A stretch of DNA of 64,000 bases from an uncultured Lachnospiraceae bacterium (GTDB taxonomy: Bacteria; Bacillota; Clostridia; Lachnospirales; Lachnospiraceae), in assembly GCA_910578645.1 (NCBI GenBank), contig CAJTQI010000001.1:882387-946386 (forward strand). Direction: 5' to 3'. Shown here one piece after another: positions 9,119-18,026 of the stretch. A program made the position numbers and the translations under genes. Every line of letters starts with the position of its first letter. The stretch's first letter is position 1. Below the pieces are notes generated by a model. The model made no database searches and was not told the DNA's origin. It saw only the letters and a list, made by a program, of their open reading frames with translations.

Positions 9119-9547
9119 ATGGGCAGATTATATGAGTACCAAAAAAGATTTATGAGTGTATGCTTGATTTGTTTAATGTGCATGGCCGTGTTTGCATGTG
9201 GGAAGAAACAGGACACGATGGAGAAAATCAAGGACCTGGAATGTACGGTGATTGCGGAGGATAACTTACCGGAAGAGCTGTTTAATATGATTGAACAGAA
9301 AAAGAAAGAAGCATTTAAAATGACTTTTGAGGACAAGGGGTTTCTTTATATTTGTGTCGGATATGGTACGCAGCAAACAGGCGGATATAGCATAGCCGTG
9401 AATGATTTATATGAGACGTCCAATGCTGTTTATGTAGATACAAATCTGATTGGTCCGGCGCCGGAAGAAAAGGGCAAGCCTGTGGAAAGTTACCCTTACA
9501 TAGTCATCAAGACAGAGTTTGTTGACAAACCTGTGGTTTTTGACTGA
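9119..9547 (+). CDS. Small lipoprotein with PrcB-like C-terminal domain
   Basis: This 142-residue secreted lipoprotein has a hydrophobic signal and lipobox-like VFACG (Cys near residue 27). The C-terminal part, GYGTQQTGGYSIAVNDLYE followed by a PYIVIKTEF strand, matches the PrcB_C type domain (a family named for a protease-complex subunit). The function in Clostridia is not established. GGAG precedes the ATG at a normal distance. The downstream pyrC is separated by a structured non-coding element. Confidence 0.65.
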   Translation: MGRLYEYQKRFMSVCLICLMCMAVFACGKKQDTMEKIKDLECTVIAEDNLPEELFNMIEQKKKEAFKMTFEDKGFLYICVGYGTQQTGGYSIAVNDLYETSNAVYVDTNLIGPAPEEKGKPVESYPYIVIKTEFVDKPVVFD

Positions 9548-9552
9548 TAATA

Positions 9553-9664
9553 GCGTGAGAAGAACTTTTAATCACTCGCAGCAAAGGCTGCTTCGCGAAG
9601 AAGTTCTAAGTCTGCTATGCAGACTTTTCTCACGCCAGAGAATGCCCAAAATACGGGCATTCTC
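9553..9664. other. Multibranched hairpin element between the lipoprotein gene and pyrC
   Basis: An outer stem GCGTGAGAA (9553-9561) pairs with TTCTCACGC (9627-9635), and AGAACTT (9561-9567) with AAGTTCT (9601-9607). Inside are GCAGC/GCTGC (9578-9582/9587-9591), the palindrome TTCGCGAA, and AGTCTGC/GCAGACT (9609-9615/9619-9625). A separate perfect 10-bp hairpin GAGAATGCCC/GGGCATTCTC follows at 9638-9664. All arms were read directly from the sequence; the role is unknown. Confidence 0.7.
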
Positions 9665-9737
9665 CACGGGGCTTTATCGTTTTTTGTTTAAGCGGTATTG
9701 TATATATGGAGTTTGGTACAAGAGGGGACGGGATAAA

Positions 9738-11042
9738 ATGTTATATTTAAAGAACGGATATCTGATTGACCCGGCGTCCGGGACGGAGGGGTACAGAGAC
9801 ATTATCATAAAGGGAGATAAAATATTTCGTATACTGCCGCAGGGAGAGGGTATTGAGGCAGAGGGGGCCGGAGAGGGGTTCGACGGGGAAAGGACAGAAA
9901 TAATTGACTTAAAAGGTCAATACATTGCACCGGGTTTGGTGGATGTGCATGTACATTTCAGAGACCCGGGATTTACCCATAAGGAAGATATTCACACGGG
10001 CGCGGGGGCGGCGGCACGGGGCGGTTTTACGTCCGTGGTGCTGATGGCGAACACAAACCCTGCGGTGGATAATCCCGAGACGCTTTCTTATGTACTGGAT
10101 AAGGGTAAGGAGACTGATATTCATGTTTATACATGTGCCAATGTGACGAAGGGGCTTCAGGGCAAGGAACTGACGGACATGGAAGGCTTGAGCCGGATGG
10201 GGGCTGCAGGGTTTACGGATGACGGGATACCTTTGATGGACGAAGGACTTCTGCGGGAGGCTCTTAGGCGCGCGGCCCGGTGTGGGAAACCTGTGAGCCT
10301 GCATGAGGAGAATCCTGCGTTTATTGTCAATAACGGGGTGAATGCAGGTAAGGCGTCGAGACATTACGGCATCGGCGGTTCACCGCGGGAAGCGGAAATT
10401 TCCATGGTGGAGAGGGATTTGCGGATTGCGGCGGAGGAACAAGCGGATTTGTCCATCCAGCATATCAGCACGAAAGAGGCGGTGGAACTGGTGCGGCAGG
10501 CGAAACGGCGAAGCAGGCATATATACGCGGAGGCGGCGCCCCATCACTTCACGCTGACGGAAGATGCGGTCATTGAACACGGCACATTGGCCAAGATGAA
10601 TCCGCCGCTGCGGGAGGAGGCAGACCGCCTTGCGGTGATAGAAGGGCTTAGGGACGGCACCATCGATATGATTGCCACCGACCATGCGCCCCACAGTGTG
10701 CAGGAGAAAGCAAAACCGCTGACGGAGGCGCCCAGCGGCATCATTGGCCTGGAGACTTCTCTGGCGTTAGGCATCCGCGAATTGGTGAAGAAAGGTTATC
10801 TGTCTATGCCGGAGCTGATTGGGAAGATGAGCCTGGCACCGGCGAGGCTGTATGGACTTGATGCAGGGTACGTGGCGGAAGGCGGGCCTGGGGATTTGGT
10901 AGTGTTTGACCCGGAGCGTGAATGGGTGGTAGATACGTTTGCCTCTAAATCTGTCAATTCTCCTTTTGTCGGTGAGAGAATGCCAGGGGTAATCGGTTAT
11001 ACAGTCTGCGGCGGTAAGGTGGTGTACCGTGGAGAAGAATAA
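9738..11042 (+). CDS. pyrC: Dihydroorotase
   Basis: Dihydroorotase closes carbamoyl-aspartate to dihydroorotate in de novo pyrimidine synthesis. The 434-residue protein is a type I amidohydrolase: the metal motif DVHVHFRDPG appears near residue 70, the substrate strand has MANTNPAVD, and the late metal/catalytic site reads TDHAPH near residue 315. I chose the ATG at 9738 because the dihydroorotase N-terminus (MLYLKNGYLIDP) begins exactly there, with GAGGGG upstream. It belongs with pyrK and pyrD at 12-13.7 kb, from which it is split by a toxin-antitoxin pair. Confidence 0.93.
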   Translation: MLYLKNGYLIDPASGTEGYRDIIIKGDKIFRILPQGEGIEAEGAGEGFDGERTEIIDLKGQYIAPGLVDVHVHFRDPGFTHKEDIHTGAGAAARGGFTSVVLMANTNPAVDNPETLSYVLDKGKETDIHVYTCANVTKGLQGKELTDMEGLSRMGAAGFTDDGIPLMDEGLLREALRRAARCGKPVSLHEENPAFIVNNGVNAGKASRHYGIGGSPREAEISMVERDLRIAAEEQADLSIQHISTKEAVELVRQAKRRSRHIYAEAAPHHFTLTEDAVIEHGTLAKMNPPLREEADRLAVIEGLRDGTIDMIATDHAPHSVQEKAKPLTEAPSGIIGLETSLALGIRELVKKGYLSMPELIGKMSLAPARLYGLDAGYVAEGGPGDLVVFDPEREWVVDTFASKSVNSPFVGERMPGVIGYTVCGGKVVYRGEE

Positions 11043-11243
11043 ATAGGAAATCATCTTAAGGCATCGTCCATATTTTGGAAGGTGCCTTAATGGATTTGCA
11101 CCAAACGGGCGTAGCCTGCTTCTTCTTGACTTTGCCTGGCCGCCCGGGGTAATATATTGTCAGTACCCTCAGCGGATGAGGGGTGTTGTACATCTGCTTA
11201 TCCATTGAAATTATGGAGAATCGGGTGAGTGGGAGCAGCGGAA

Positions 11244-11552
11244 ATGACAGCTAAACATATGGAAGAAACAGGGATAAGGCCTATTGTCATAGAGGAAATT
11301 TGTGAATTGGCACGGAAATATAATATAGACAGAGTCATCTTGTTTGGTTCCAGGGCGCGCGGCGATTATCACAGAGTCAGCGATATTGATTTGGCAGTCA
11401 GCGGCGGTGATTTTGCCAGGTTTGCATTGGATGTGGACGAAGAGACTGATACGCTATTAAAGTATGATTTCGTGAATCTTGACGGAAGCGTGCAGGAAGA
11501 GTTAAGGTATTCAATAGAAACAGAGGGAAGAACTATCTATGAGAAAGTATGA
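11244..11552 (+). CDS. mntA: MntA-type nucleotidyltransferase antitoxin
   Basis: This 102-residue minimal nucleotidyltransferase has the signature ILFGSRARGDY...DIDLAV (GSx10DxD metal site, about residues 35-55). In type VII toxin-antitoxin systems MntA neutralises the HEPN toxin HepT by attaching AMP to it. The next gene is exactly such a HEPN protein and overlaps by 14 bp. I chose the ATG at 11244 with GGGAG upstream. The family assignment is firm; function as an antitoxin is inferred from the pairing. Confidence 0.85.
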   Translation: MTAKHMEETGIRPIVIEEICELARKYNIDRVILFGSRARGDYHRVSDIDLAVSGGDFARFALDVDEETDTLLKYDFVNLDGSVQEELRYSIETEGRTIYEKV

Positions 11553-11928
11553 CAATTTCTGTGCTGCTTTGAATAATTTGAAGGATATCTACTTGTATCA
11601 GGAACCTTATGATAATGTAACGATGACGGGGCTTGTGGGGTTATATGAGATTTGCTTTGTGCAGTCATGGAAGATGATGAAAGAAATTCTGAGTAAGCAT
11701 GGGTTTGAGGATGCGGCAACCGGTTCACCCAGGTTTATTATTAAAACGGCATATCAGGCAAATATGATTATGGATGAAGAAACATGGCTTATAGCTTTGA
11801 CAGCGAGAAATAATGTAGCCCATGCATATAACAGGGATGTTGCTCTTGACATTATCAGGCAGACGAAGGAGCGGTTCTATGAGCTGTTTTGCGGATTAAA
11901 GAAGTGTATAGATGAAAACTGGTTGTAG
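11539..11928 (+). CDS. hepT: HepT-type HEPN toxin (HI0074-family partner)
   Basis: This 129-residue alpha-helical HEPN protein was formerly called a nucleotidyltransferase substrate-binding protein. The catalytic RNase motif Rx4H is present as RNNVAH near residue 94, followed by AY, the Tyr region that MntA-type enzymes modify. It starts inside mntA, an arrangement that couples synthesis of the two. The pair sits between pyrC and pyrKD on the same strand, so it is probably a recent insertion into the pyrimidine gene group. Confidence 0.85.
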   Translation: MRKYDNFCAALNNLKDIYLYQEPYDNVTMTGLVGLYEICFVQSWKMMKEILSKHGFEDAATGSPRFIIKTAYQANMIMDEETWLIALTARNNVAHAYNRDVALDIIRQTKERFYELFCGLKKCIDENWL

Positions 11929-11969
11929 CGGTGTGATGGGCAGTGTAAAATGTTTCGGAATGGGAAAAA

Positions 11970-12041
11970 GGTTCAAGAAATTGCATTCTTTCAACCGTAA
12001 ATTTGTGCCTGAGCGCACAAATTCGCGTGTTGAGAAAGGGG
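11970..12041 (+). promoter_or_regulatory. Structured pyrK leader with mutually exclusive stems
   Basis: GGTTcAAGAA (11970-11979) can pair with TTCTTtcAACC (11986-11996). The same CTTTC-AAC (11988-11995) can instead pair with GTTgaGAAAG (12029-12038), which contains the purine-rich ribosome-site region before pyrK. A perfect 9-bp hairpin AATTTGTGC/GCACAAATT (12000-12008/12015-12023) sits between. The layout is switch-like; the ligand or factor is unknown and no PyrR-type motif was recognised. Confidence 0.45.
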
Positions 12042-12054
12042 TATAGTTATAAAG

Positions 12055-12843
12055 ATGGATAAGGAAACGGTTCACAAGAAAAAGGTTAAGGCAACAGTAG
12101 TGTCACAAAAAAAGATTGCGGAACAGGTCTATGACTTGTGGCTTGAAACGGAGTTGGCAGAGGATGCCCATGGGGGGCAGTTTGTTGCGGTGTATCCTCA
12201 CAATGCGGCAACCCTGCTTCCCAGGCCAATCAGTATCTGTGAAGTTGACAGGGGACAGTCCAGGCTTCGCCTTGTATACCGTATTGCAGGCAAGGGAACG
12301 GCAGAATTTTCCGCTTACGGTACAGGCGATACGCTGGATATTCTGGGGATATTGGGCAACGGATTCCCGGTGGAGACAGCCAAAGGAAAAAATGTATTCC
12401 TTATGGGTGGCGGTATCGGCATACCGCCCATGTTACAGCTTGCCAAAGAACTGGACGGGGAGAAGCATATTCTCCTGGGATACCGAAACCAGGACCTTTT
12501 TTTGCAGGATGACTTAGGGGAATATGGGCAGGTTTATATTGCTACGGAAGATGGCAGCGTGGGGGTACAGGGCAATGTGATGGATATCATCAAAGTCAAT
12601 GACCTTCAGGCCGACTTGATTATGGCATGCGGGCCGATGCCGATGTTACGCGCCGTGAAGCAGTATGCCAAAGAGCAAGGCATAGATGCTTATATTTCCC
12701 TGGAAGAACGGATGGCATGCGGCGTGGGCGCCTGCCTGGGGTGTGTGTGCAGGACGAAGGAAATCGAGCGCCATTCCCATGTGAACAATGCGCGTATCTG
12801 TACCGACGGCCCCGTATTTGAAGCAAAAGAGGTGGAAATCTGA
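12055..12843 (+). CDS. pyrK: Dihydroorotate dehydrogenase B, electron-transfer subunit
   Basis: PyrK passes electrons from PyrD's FMN through FAD and a 2Fe-2S cluster to NAD. The 262-residue protein shows the FAD-binding motif LLPRPISI (about residue 56), the glycine-rich GGGIGIPPM segment of the NAD domain, and the C-terminal cluster cysteines in CGVGACLGCVC plus a later C in ARICTDGP. The stop codon overlaps the pyrD start in TGATG, a typical PyrKD coupling. Confidence 0.93.
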   Translation: MDKETVHKKKVKATVVSQKKIAEQVYDLWLETELAEDAHGGQFVAVYPHNAATLLPRPISICEVDRGQSRLRLVYRIAGKGTAEFSAYGTGDTLDILGILGNGFPVETAKGKNVFLMGGGIGIPPMLQLAKELDGEKHILLGYRNQDLFLQDDLGEYGQVYIATEDGSVGVQGNVMDIIKVNDLQADLIMACGPMPMLRAVKQYAKEQGIDAYISLEERMACGVGACLGCVCRTKEIERHSHVNNARICTDGPVFEAKEVEI

Positions 12844-13748
12844 TGAATACAAAGGTGGAAATTGCAGGAGTAGTATTGAACAATCCGGTTATGACGGCGT
12901 CAGGGACTTTCGGCTCCGGCATGGAATACAGTGACTTTGTTGATTTGAGCAGGCTTGGTGCGGTGGTGACGAAAGGGGTGGCGAATGTGCCATGGCCCGG
13001 GAATCCTACGCCGCGGGTGGCGGAGACTTACGGCGGTATGCTAAATGCGATAGGTTTGCAGAATCCTGGCGTCGATGTCTTAATCGAGCGTGATATTCCT
13101 TTTTTACGGAAATATGATACGAAAATTATCGTCAACGTATGTGGCAAGACAGTAGAAGATTATCTGGAAGTGGTGGAACGGCTCGGGGAAGAGCCGGTTG
13201 ACTTGCTGGAAATCAATGTGTCCTGTCCCAATGTGAAGGAAGGAGCAATTGCTTTTGGCCAGAAGGCGGACAGCTTGTATGATATTACTTCCCAGATTAA
13301 ACGCAAAGCGAAACAGCCCATTATCATGAAGCTAAGCCCTAATGTGACGGATATTACGGAGATGGCTAAGGCGGCAGAGGCGGCGGGGGCGGATGCGCTG
13401 TCTATGATAAATACGATTACAGGCATGAAGATTGATATCCATAGGAGAAAGTTTGCGCTCGCCAATAAGACAGGCGGACTTTCCGGCCCTGCCATTAAGC
13501 CGGTGGCCGTGCGTATGGTATACCAGGCGTCCCATGCGGTGAAGATTCCGGTTATCGGGATGGGCGGCATAGCGGATGCGGAAGATGCAGTGGAGTTTTT
13601 GCTTGCCGGGGCAAGTGCGGTGGCAGTGGGAGCGATGAACTTCGTAAATCCTTACGCTACGGTGGAGATTGTGGAAGGAATAGAAGCCTACATGAAGAAG
13701 CACGGAATTGAAAATGTGACGGAGCTGATTGGGGCGGTGGAGGACTGA
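12843..13748 (+). CDS. pyrD: Dihydroorotate dehydrogenase B, catalytic subunit
   Basis: This class 1B dihydroorotate dehydrogenase (301 residues) oxidises dihydroorotate to orotate with FMN. Visible family motifs are NPVMTASGTFGSG at the N-terminus, the active-site region NVSCPNVKEG with the class-1 catalytic Cys near residue 130, and GMGGIADAEDAVEFLLAGA for FMN phosphate binding. It is translationally coupled to pyrK. The hairpin at 13813-13846 is the likely end of the operon. Confidence 0.93.
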   Translation: MNTKVEIAGVVLNNPVMTASGTFGSGMEYSDFVDLSRLGAVVTKGVANVPWPGNPTPRVAETYGGMLNAIGLQNPGVDVLIERDIPFLRKYDTKIIVNVCGKTVEDYLEVVERLGEEPVDLLEINVSCPNVKEGAIAFGQKADSLYDITSQIKRKAKQPIIMKLSPNVTDITEMAKAAEAAGADALSMINTITGMKIDIHRRKFALANKTGGLSGPAIKPVAVRMVYQASHAVKIPVIGMGGIADAEDAVEFLLAGASAVAVGAMNFVNPYATVEIVEGIEAYMKKHGIENVTELIGAVED

Positions 13749-13798
13749 TAAACAGTATTAGCCAATCTTATGAACGTGAGTATCAAAAAAAATTACTT

Positions 13799-13850
13799 TC
13801 ATATACGGCCTTCATGCGGCATACACTTATACTAAGTATACGCATGGAGG
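13799..13850 (+). promoter_or_regulatory. Sigma-E-type promoter inside a hairpin, before the SipL-like gene
   Basis: TCATATA (13799-13805), a 14-nt spacer and CATACACT (13820-13827) match the Bacillus/Clostridium sigma-E consensus (KMATATT, N14-15, CATACANT). The -10 overlaps the left arm and loop of a hairpin: CATGCG (13813-13818) pairs with CGCATG (13841-13846) and ATAC (13821-13824) with GTAT (13836-13839). The right arm runs into GGAGG (13846-13850), and a T-rich stretch follows. A transcript starting near 13834 would lack the left arm. Confidence 0.7.
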
Positions 13851-13859
13851 TTTATTTTT

Positions 13860-15416
13860 GTGGAATTAGTAAAGAAGAAGATACATATGGACCGGATTAG
13901 CAGCAGGGCGGGGACGCAGACTGTGTTGGAAGAAGACGTGAATATTTCAGATAACAAACCCGATGCCAGTTATCTTTTAAACAGTAAGGGTGAAATCATT
14001 ATGGAGGAAATACGCGCCGGAGAGAATGTGGTGAATCTGCGGGGCAGGCTGGTCGTGTCCATTTTGTATCTGACAGATATGGAGGGAACCTGCGCCAGCA
14101 TGGAGGCAGTTATTCCATTTGAGGAACGGGTCAATATGGAAGGGGTGTCAGGCGGGGATATTATACTGACAGACTGGACAATAGAGGATTTGACGGTGGG
14201 ACTGATTAACTCCCGCAAGCTCAGTGTCCAGGCGGTAGTGAGCTTCGGGCTGGAGTTGGAAGAGCATATGGAGCAGGACACAGCGGTGGACCTCTATCAT
14301 GACGAACCGGTGGAATACCGTAAAAGGGTCTATCCGGTGGTGCAGCTTGTGTTGCAGAAGAAGGATATTTTCCGTCTGAAAGAAGAGATGGAGCTGACGG
14401 GAAATCTCCCCAATGTATTCCAGACTATATGGCACCATATTACGTTTGACCATGTGGAATTTAAGGCACTGGAAGAGAAAATATCCATCCAGGGTGAGAT
14501 GAAAGCCTTCTTCTTGTATGAAGGGGAGGGGGACAATGACAGGACATTGTGGTATGAGAATACGGTGCCCTTCAGCGGGATTATCGAGTGCCATGGATGC
14601 AGGGAAAACATGATTCCGGATATCCGCTACAGCCTGGGACAGTGTAATGTGGAAGTACGTCAGGATTTCGACGGCGAAGAGCGGGTTTTTTGTGTAGAGC
14701 CTGTGCTTGACTTGGAGATTCATCTTTACGAAGAAGAGAATATGGAAGTACTGTCAGATATCTACGGTGTGGATAAGGAAATCGAAGCGCTGACGACGGA
14801 GGTGCAGCTTAAGAGCCTTCTGTTAAGCGGCAGCGGCAAGTGTAAAATTGCGGAACATGCGAAAATACAAAATGGACAGATGCCTATGTATCAGTTGATA
14901 CATTCCGAAGGAGACATCCAGATTGAGGAACAGGCAATCGTGGAGAACGGGATTGCCATTACGGGAACAGTGGTGGTGACCACACTGTATCTGTGCAGCA
15001 ACGGTTCCAAATCCATTTATTCTACCAAGAATGTGCTCCCTTTCCAGTATGTGATTGAAGCGGAAAATATTACGCCTACCAGTATCTTTAAACTGCACTA
15101 CAGCATCGAGCAGCTAACCGTAACGATGTTAGACGGGGCGGAGCTTGATGTGAAAGCAGCGCTACAGTTTAAGGTAATTGTGTTTGCGGTGCAGAAAAGC
15201 AACCTGATTACGGATATCAAGGTTGAGGACTTAGATTTGAATAAACTGAGCGAGCTTCCGGGAATGGTGATTTATATTGTGGGGCAGGGTGATACGTTGT
15301 GGGATATCGGCAAGAGATACTATGTGCCCATTGCACAGTTGAAGGAAGTGAATGAGCTTACTTCGGAGGAAGTGAATGCGGGGGATAAGATTCTGGTGGT
15401 AAAAGGGAGCGTTTAG
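13860..15416 (+). CDS. SipL-like spore coat morphogenesis protein (SPOCS/DUF3794 repeats + LysM)
   Basis: This 518-residue protein is built from SPOCS (DUF3794) repeats, such as the RVYPVVQLVLQKKDIFRLKEE region, and ends in a LysM domain (YIVGQGDTLWDIGKRYYVP, about residues 472-516). That is the arrangement of SipL in Clostridioides difficile, which connects the spore coat to the forespore surface. The start is GTG at 13860 with GGAGG 9 nt upstream. The sigma-E-type promoter fits expression in the mother cell. There is no signal peptide, consistent with a coat protein assembled from the mother-cell cytoplasm. Confidence 0.8.
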   Translation: MELVKKKIHMDRISSRAGTQTVLEEDVNISDNKPDASYLLNSKGEIIMEEIRAGENVVNLRGRLVVSILYLTDMEGTCASMEAVIPFEERVNMEGVSGGDIILTDWTIEDLTVGLINSRKLSVQAVVSFGLELEEHMEQDTAVDLYHDEPVEYRKRVYPVVQLVLQKKDIFRLKEEMELTGNLPNVFQTIWHHITFDHVEFKALEEKISIQGEMKAFFLYEGEGDNDRTLWYENTVPFSGIIECHGCRENMIPDIRYSLGQCNVEVRQDFDGEERVFCVEPVLDLEIHLYEEENMEVLSDIYGVDKEIEALTTEVQLKSLLLSGSGKCKIAEHAKIQNGQMPMYQLIHSEGDIQIEEQAIVENGIAITGTVVVTTLYLCSNGSKSIYSTKNVLPFQYVIEAENITPTSIFKLHYSIEQLTVTMLDGAELDVKAALQFKVIVFAVQKSNLITDIKVEDLDLNKLSELPGMVIYIVGQGDTLWDIGKRYYVPIAQLKEVNELTSEEVNAGDKILVVKGSV

Positions 15417-15497
15417 ACGATTGTAAAAATGGGATGTATCATATATACTATGAGATAACCGTAAGGAAACCATTCATATACAAAAAGAGGACAGCAA

Positions 15498-17099
15498 ATG
15501 AACACAACACCTATCTTGAAAAATAAAGTATTCTTATACCTGACGGAATTTTTTGCAGGTATGTCGGTAATGGCAGTAGAATTGGGCGCCAGCAGGCTTC
15601 TGGCGCCTTATTTCAGTTCTTCACAGATTGTGTGGACAATTATCATAGGGACCATCATGATTGCCATGGCTCTTGGCAATATCTATGGCGGGCGCAGCGC
15701 GGACAAGAATCCTAATCCGGACAAGCTCTATGGGAGAATCTTGATTGCGGCGGTATGGATTGGGGCGATTCCGGTAGTAGGGAAGTATATCATTCTAGGC
15801 ATATCCGCACTTCTGATTTTTACGGTCAGCACAAATTTCCTTATCTGGGCGGCATTTGCAGCGTGTATGGTAATCTTCGTGTTTCCGTTGTTTCTTCTTG
15901 GAACCGTGACGCCCTCTCTGGCCAAATATTCTGTGGACAGCCTGGCCGACAGCGGTAAGACTGTGGGGACGCTTGGGGCCTTCAATACCATCGGCAGTAT
16001 TATCGGCACGTTTGTGCCCACCTTTATCTCTATCCCGGCAGTGGGTACTTCTATTACGTTTCTTATTTTTGCCGGGATTCTTCTGGCGCTTTCCCTGGCA
16101 TATTTTATCAGCGGAAAGAAAGGTATGACAAAAAGCATTACGGCGTCGGTGGCATTCTTAGGATGCTGTTTTTTGGGTAATTCCGGGAGCTTCGCGTTCT
16201 GGGAGACGGGTTTGGCTTACGAAGGAGAGTCCATTTACAATTATTTGCAGGTAAAAGAAAGCGACAGAAGCGTCATATTATCTACCAATGTCCTTTTTGG
16301 CGTACAGTCTATTCTGATGAAGAATGAAGGACTGACCGGTATGTACTACGACTATGCGATGGCGGCGCCCTTGATGGCAGGGGAGGAGGAGCCCTCTGAC
16401 TGTAATGTCCTTATTTTGGGCATGGGGACAGGGACATATGCGCACCAGTGCAGGAGCTATTACGGCGACATGGAAATTGAAGGCGTGGAGATTGACGAGA
16501 AGATTACGGGGCTTGCACGGGAATACTTTGAGCTGCCGGAGGACGTGCAGGTGACGACTTATGATGGCAGGGCGTACCTGAATGCCATAGAGGGCAAGTA
16601 TGATGTGATTATGGTGGACGCTTACCAGGATATTACGATTCCTTTCCAGATGTCTTCCGTAGAATTTTTTTCGCTGGTAAAAGACCATCTGGAGGAAGAC
16701 GGCGTGATGGTGGTCAATATGAATATGCGCGGCAGCAGTGAGGGTAGTATCAACCAGCATCTTGCCGATACCATTGGGAATGTGTTTGGGGAAGTGTATA
16801 CGGTGGACGTAAAGGGCTCCACCAACCGGGAGCTTTTTGCCTCTGATAACCCCCGGATGTTGGAGAACTTTGAAAGCCGGCGGAAGAAGATTGGGGATGA
16901 GAACCTGGCGTCAATGATGGGCGCGGTCTCCGGCAGTCTGGCGTCCTATGAGACCGGGAACTATATTATGACGGACGATAAAGCGCCTGTGGAGCTTCTT
17001 GGGATGCAGGTCATCGATGAGTTGATTCGCGATGAAGTGGCATACTATAAGAAAATATATGAAGAGCGGGGGTTACAGGGAGTTATCGATGCACTCTAA
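15498..17099 (+). CDS. Membrane-fused spermidine synthase-like protein
   Basis: This 533-residue protein has an N-terminal half with about seven to eight membrane segments (to about residue 230) and a soluble C-terminal methyltransferase-like half. The latter has the nucleotide-binding motif VLILGMGTGT, then EGVEIDEKI and VDAYQDITIPF, as in polyamine aminopropyltransferases. Such fused forms are common in Clostridia and their substrates are not settled. It starts 81 bp after the SipL-like gene with AGAGGA before the ATG. It could be involved in polyamine synthesis at the membrane; other small-molecule transfer is possible. Confidence 0.72.
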   Translation: MNTTPILKNKVFLYLTEFFAGMSVMAVELGASRLLAPYFSSSQIVWTIIIGTIMIAMALGNIYGGRSADKNPNPDKLYGRILIAAVWIGAIPVVGKYIILGISALLIFTVSTNFLIWAAFAACMVIFVFPLFLLGTVTPSLAKYSVDSLADSGKTVGTLGAFNTIGSIIGTFVPTFISIPAVGTSITFLIFAGILLALSLAYFISGKKGMTKSITASVAFLGCCFLGNSGSFAFWETGLAYEGESIYNYLQVKESDRSVILSTNVLFGVQSILMKNEGLTGMYYDYAMAAPLMAGEEEPSDCNVLILGMGTGTYAHQCRSYYGDMEIEGVEIDEKITGLAREYFELPEDVQVTTYDGRAYLNAIEGKYDVIMVDAYQDITIPFQMSSVEFFSLVKDHLEEDGVMVVNMNMRGSSEGSINQHLADTIGNVFGEVYTVDVKGSTNRELFASDNPRMLENFESRRKKIGDENLASMMGAVSGSLASYETGNYIMTDDKAPVELLGMQVIDELIRDEVAYYKKIYEERGLQGVIDAL

Positions 17100-17141
17100 A
17101 TGACCTAAGAGTACATTCTACGCAGTCAAGAGGGAAGGAAT

Positions 17142-17948
17142 ATGACGGTACAAGGTACAGGGAATATAGAAGAGGAGAGAATCGACAGTCTTCTTTTAGC
17201 AGGTGGTTATACGACGGATGAAATTGGCATGTCCGGCTCATCCGTTTTTCTTTTTGAAGACCGGGTATTGAAAATTCAGGACTGTAGCAAAGAGTCCGAA
17301 AACGAATATCTTATGACCCGGTATTTGCAGGGAAAGCTTCCGGTGCCTGCGGTATATGCCTATAAAAAATCGGATGGCAAGTCATATTTGTTGATGGGTA
17401 AATGCGTCGGGGAGATGGCTTGCGGCGATGGGTATATGGAGAACCCGGCCATGCAGTGCCAACTGTTAGCCGGGGGACTTAAAAGGCTTTGGGCTGTGGA
17501 TATATCGGACTGTCCCAGCGACCAAAGGCTAAAGTATAAACTGAAGCAGGCGGCATACAATGTGGAAAACGGGCTGGTTGATTTAGAGAATGTGGAACCG
17601 GATACTTTCGGGGAAAATGGCTTTGGCAGCCCGGCGCAGTTGTTGGACTGGCTGTATGCGAATATGCCGGAGGAGGAACCTGTGTTGTCCCATGGGGATT
17701 ATTGCCTTCCGAATGTGTTTGGCATGGGTACGCAAGTGAGCGGCTATATTGACCTGGGCAGGTCGGGGATAGCAGACAAATGGTGTGATATTGCAATCTG
17801 TTACCGGAGTATATCACAAAATTACAGTGGAAAATACAAAAGACAAGCGTATTTTCATTATGACGATTTGCTTTTGTTCCGTGAATTGGGGATAGAGCCG
17901 GACTGGGACAAAATCCGGTACTATATTTTACTGGATGAACTGTTTTAG
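17142..17948 (+). CDS. Aminoglycoside 3'-phosphotransferase-like kinase
   Basis: This 268-residue protein resembles APH(3') enzymes over most of its length. The catalytic loop is SHGDYCLPN (Asp near residue 185), the metal-binding motif is IDLGRSGIADKW, and the C-terminus DWDKIRYYILLDELF is nearly that of APH(3')-IIIa from memory. An upstream KLPVPAVYAY segment also fits. It may phosphorylate kanamycin-type drugs or be a chromosomal relative with another substrate. It is a single gene with its own ribosome site (GGAAGGAAT) and no visible mobile element beside it. Confidence 0.8.
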   Translation: MTVQGTGNIEEERIDSLLLAGGYTTDEIGMSGSSVFLFEDRVLKIQDCSKESENEYLMTRYLQGKLPVPAVYAYKKSDGKSYLLMGKCVGEMACGDGYMENPAMQCQLLAGGLKRLWAVDISDCPSDQRLKYKLKQAAYNVENGLVDLENVEPDTFGENGFGSPAQLLDWLYANMPEEEPVLSHGDYCLPNVFGMGTQVSGYIDLGRSGIADKWCDIAICYRSISQNYSGKYKRQAYFHYDDLLLFRELGIEPDWDKIRYYILLDELF

Positions 17949-18026
17949 CCGATGTAGATTTTCGGACGGCCTGTGATTGGCTTTACAGGACAAGGGGAAC
18001 CAATATTACTTATGGAGGAAAATGCT

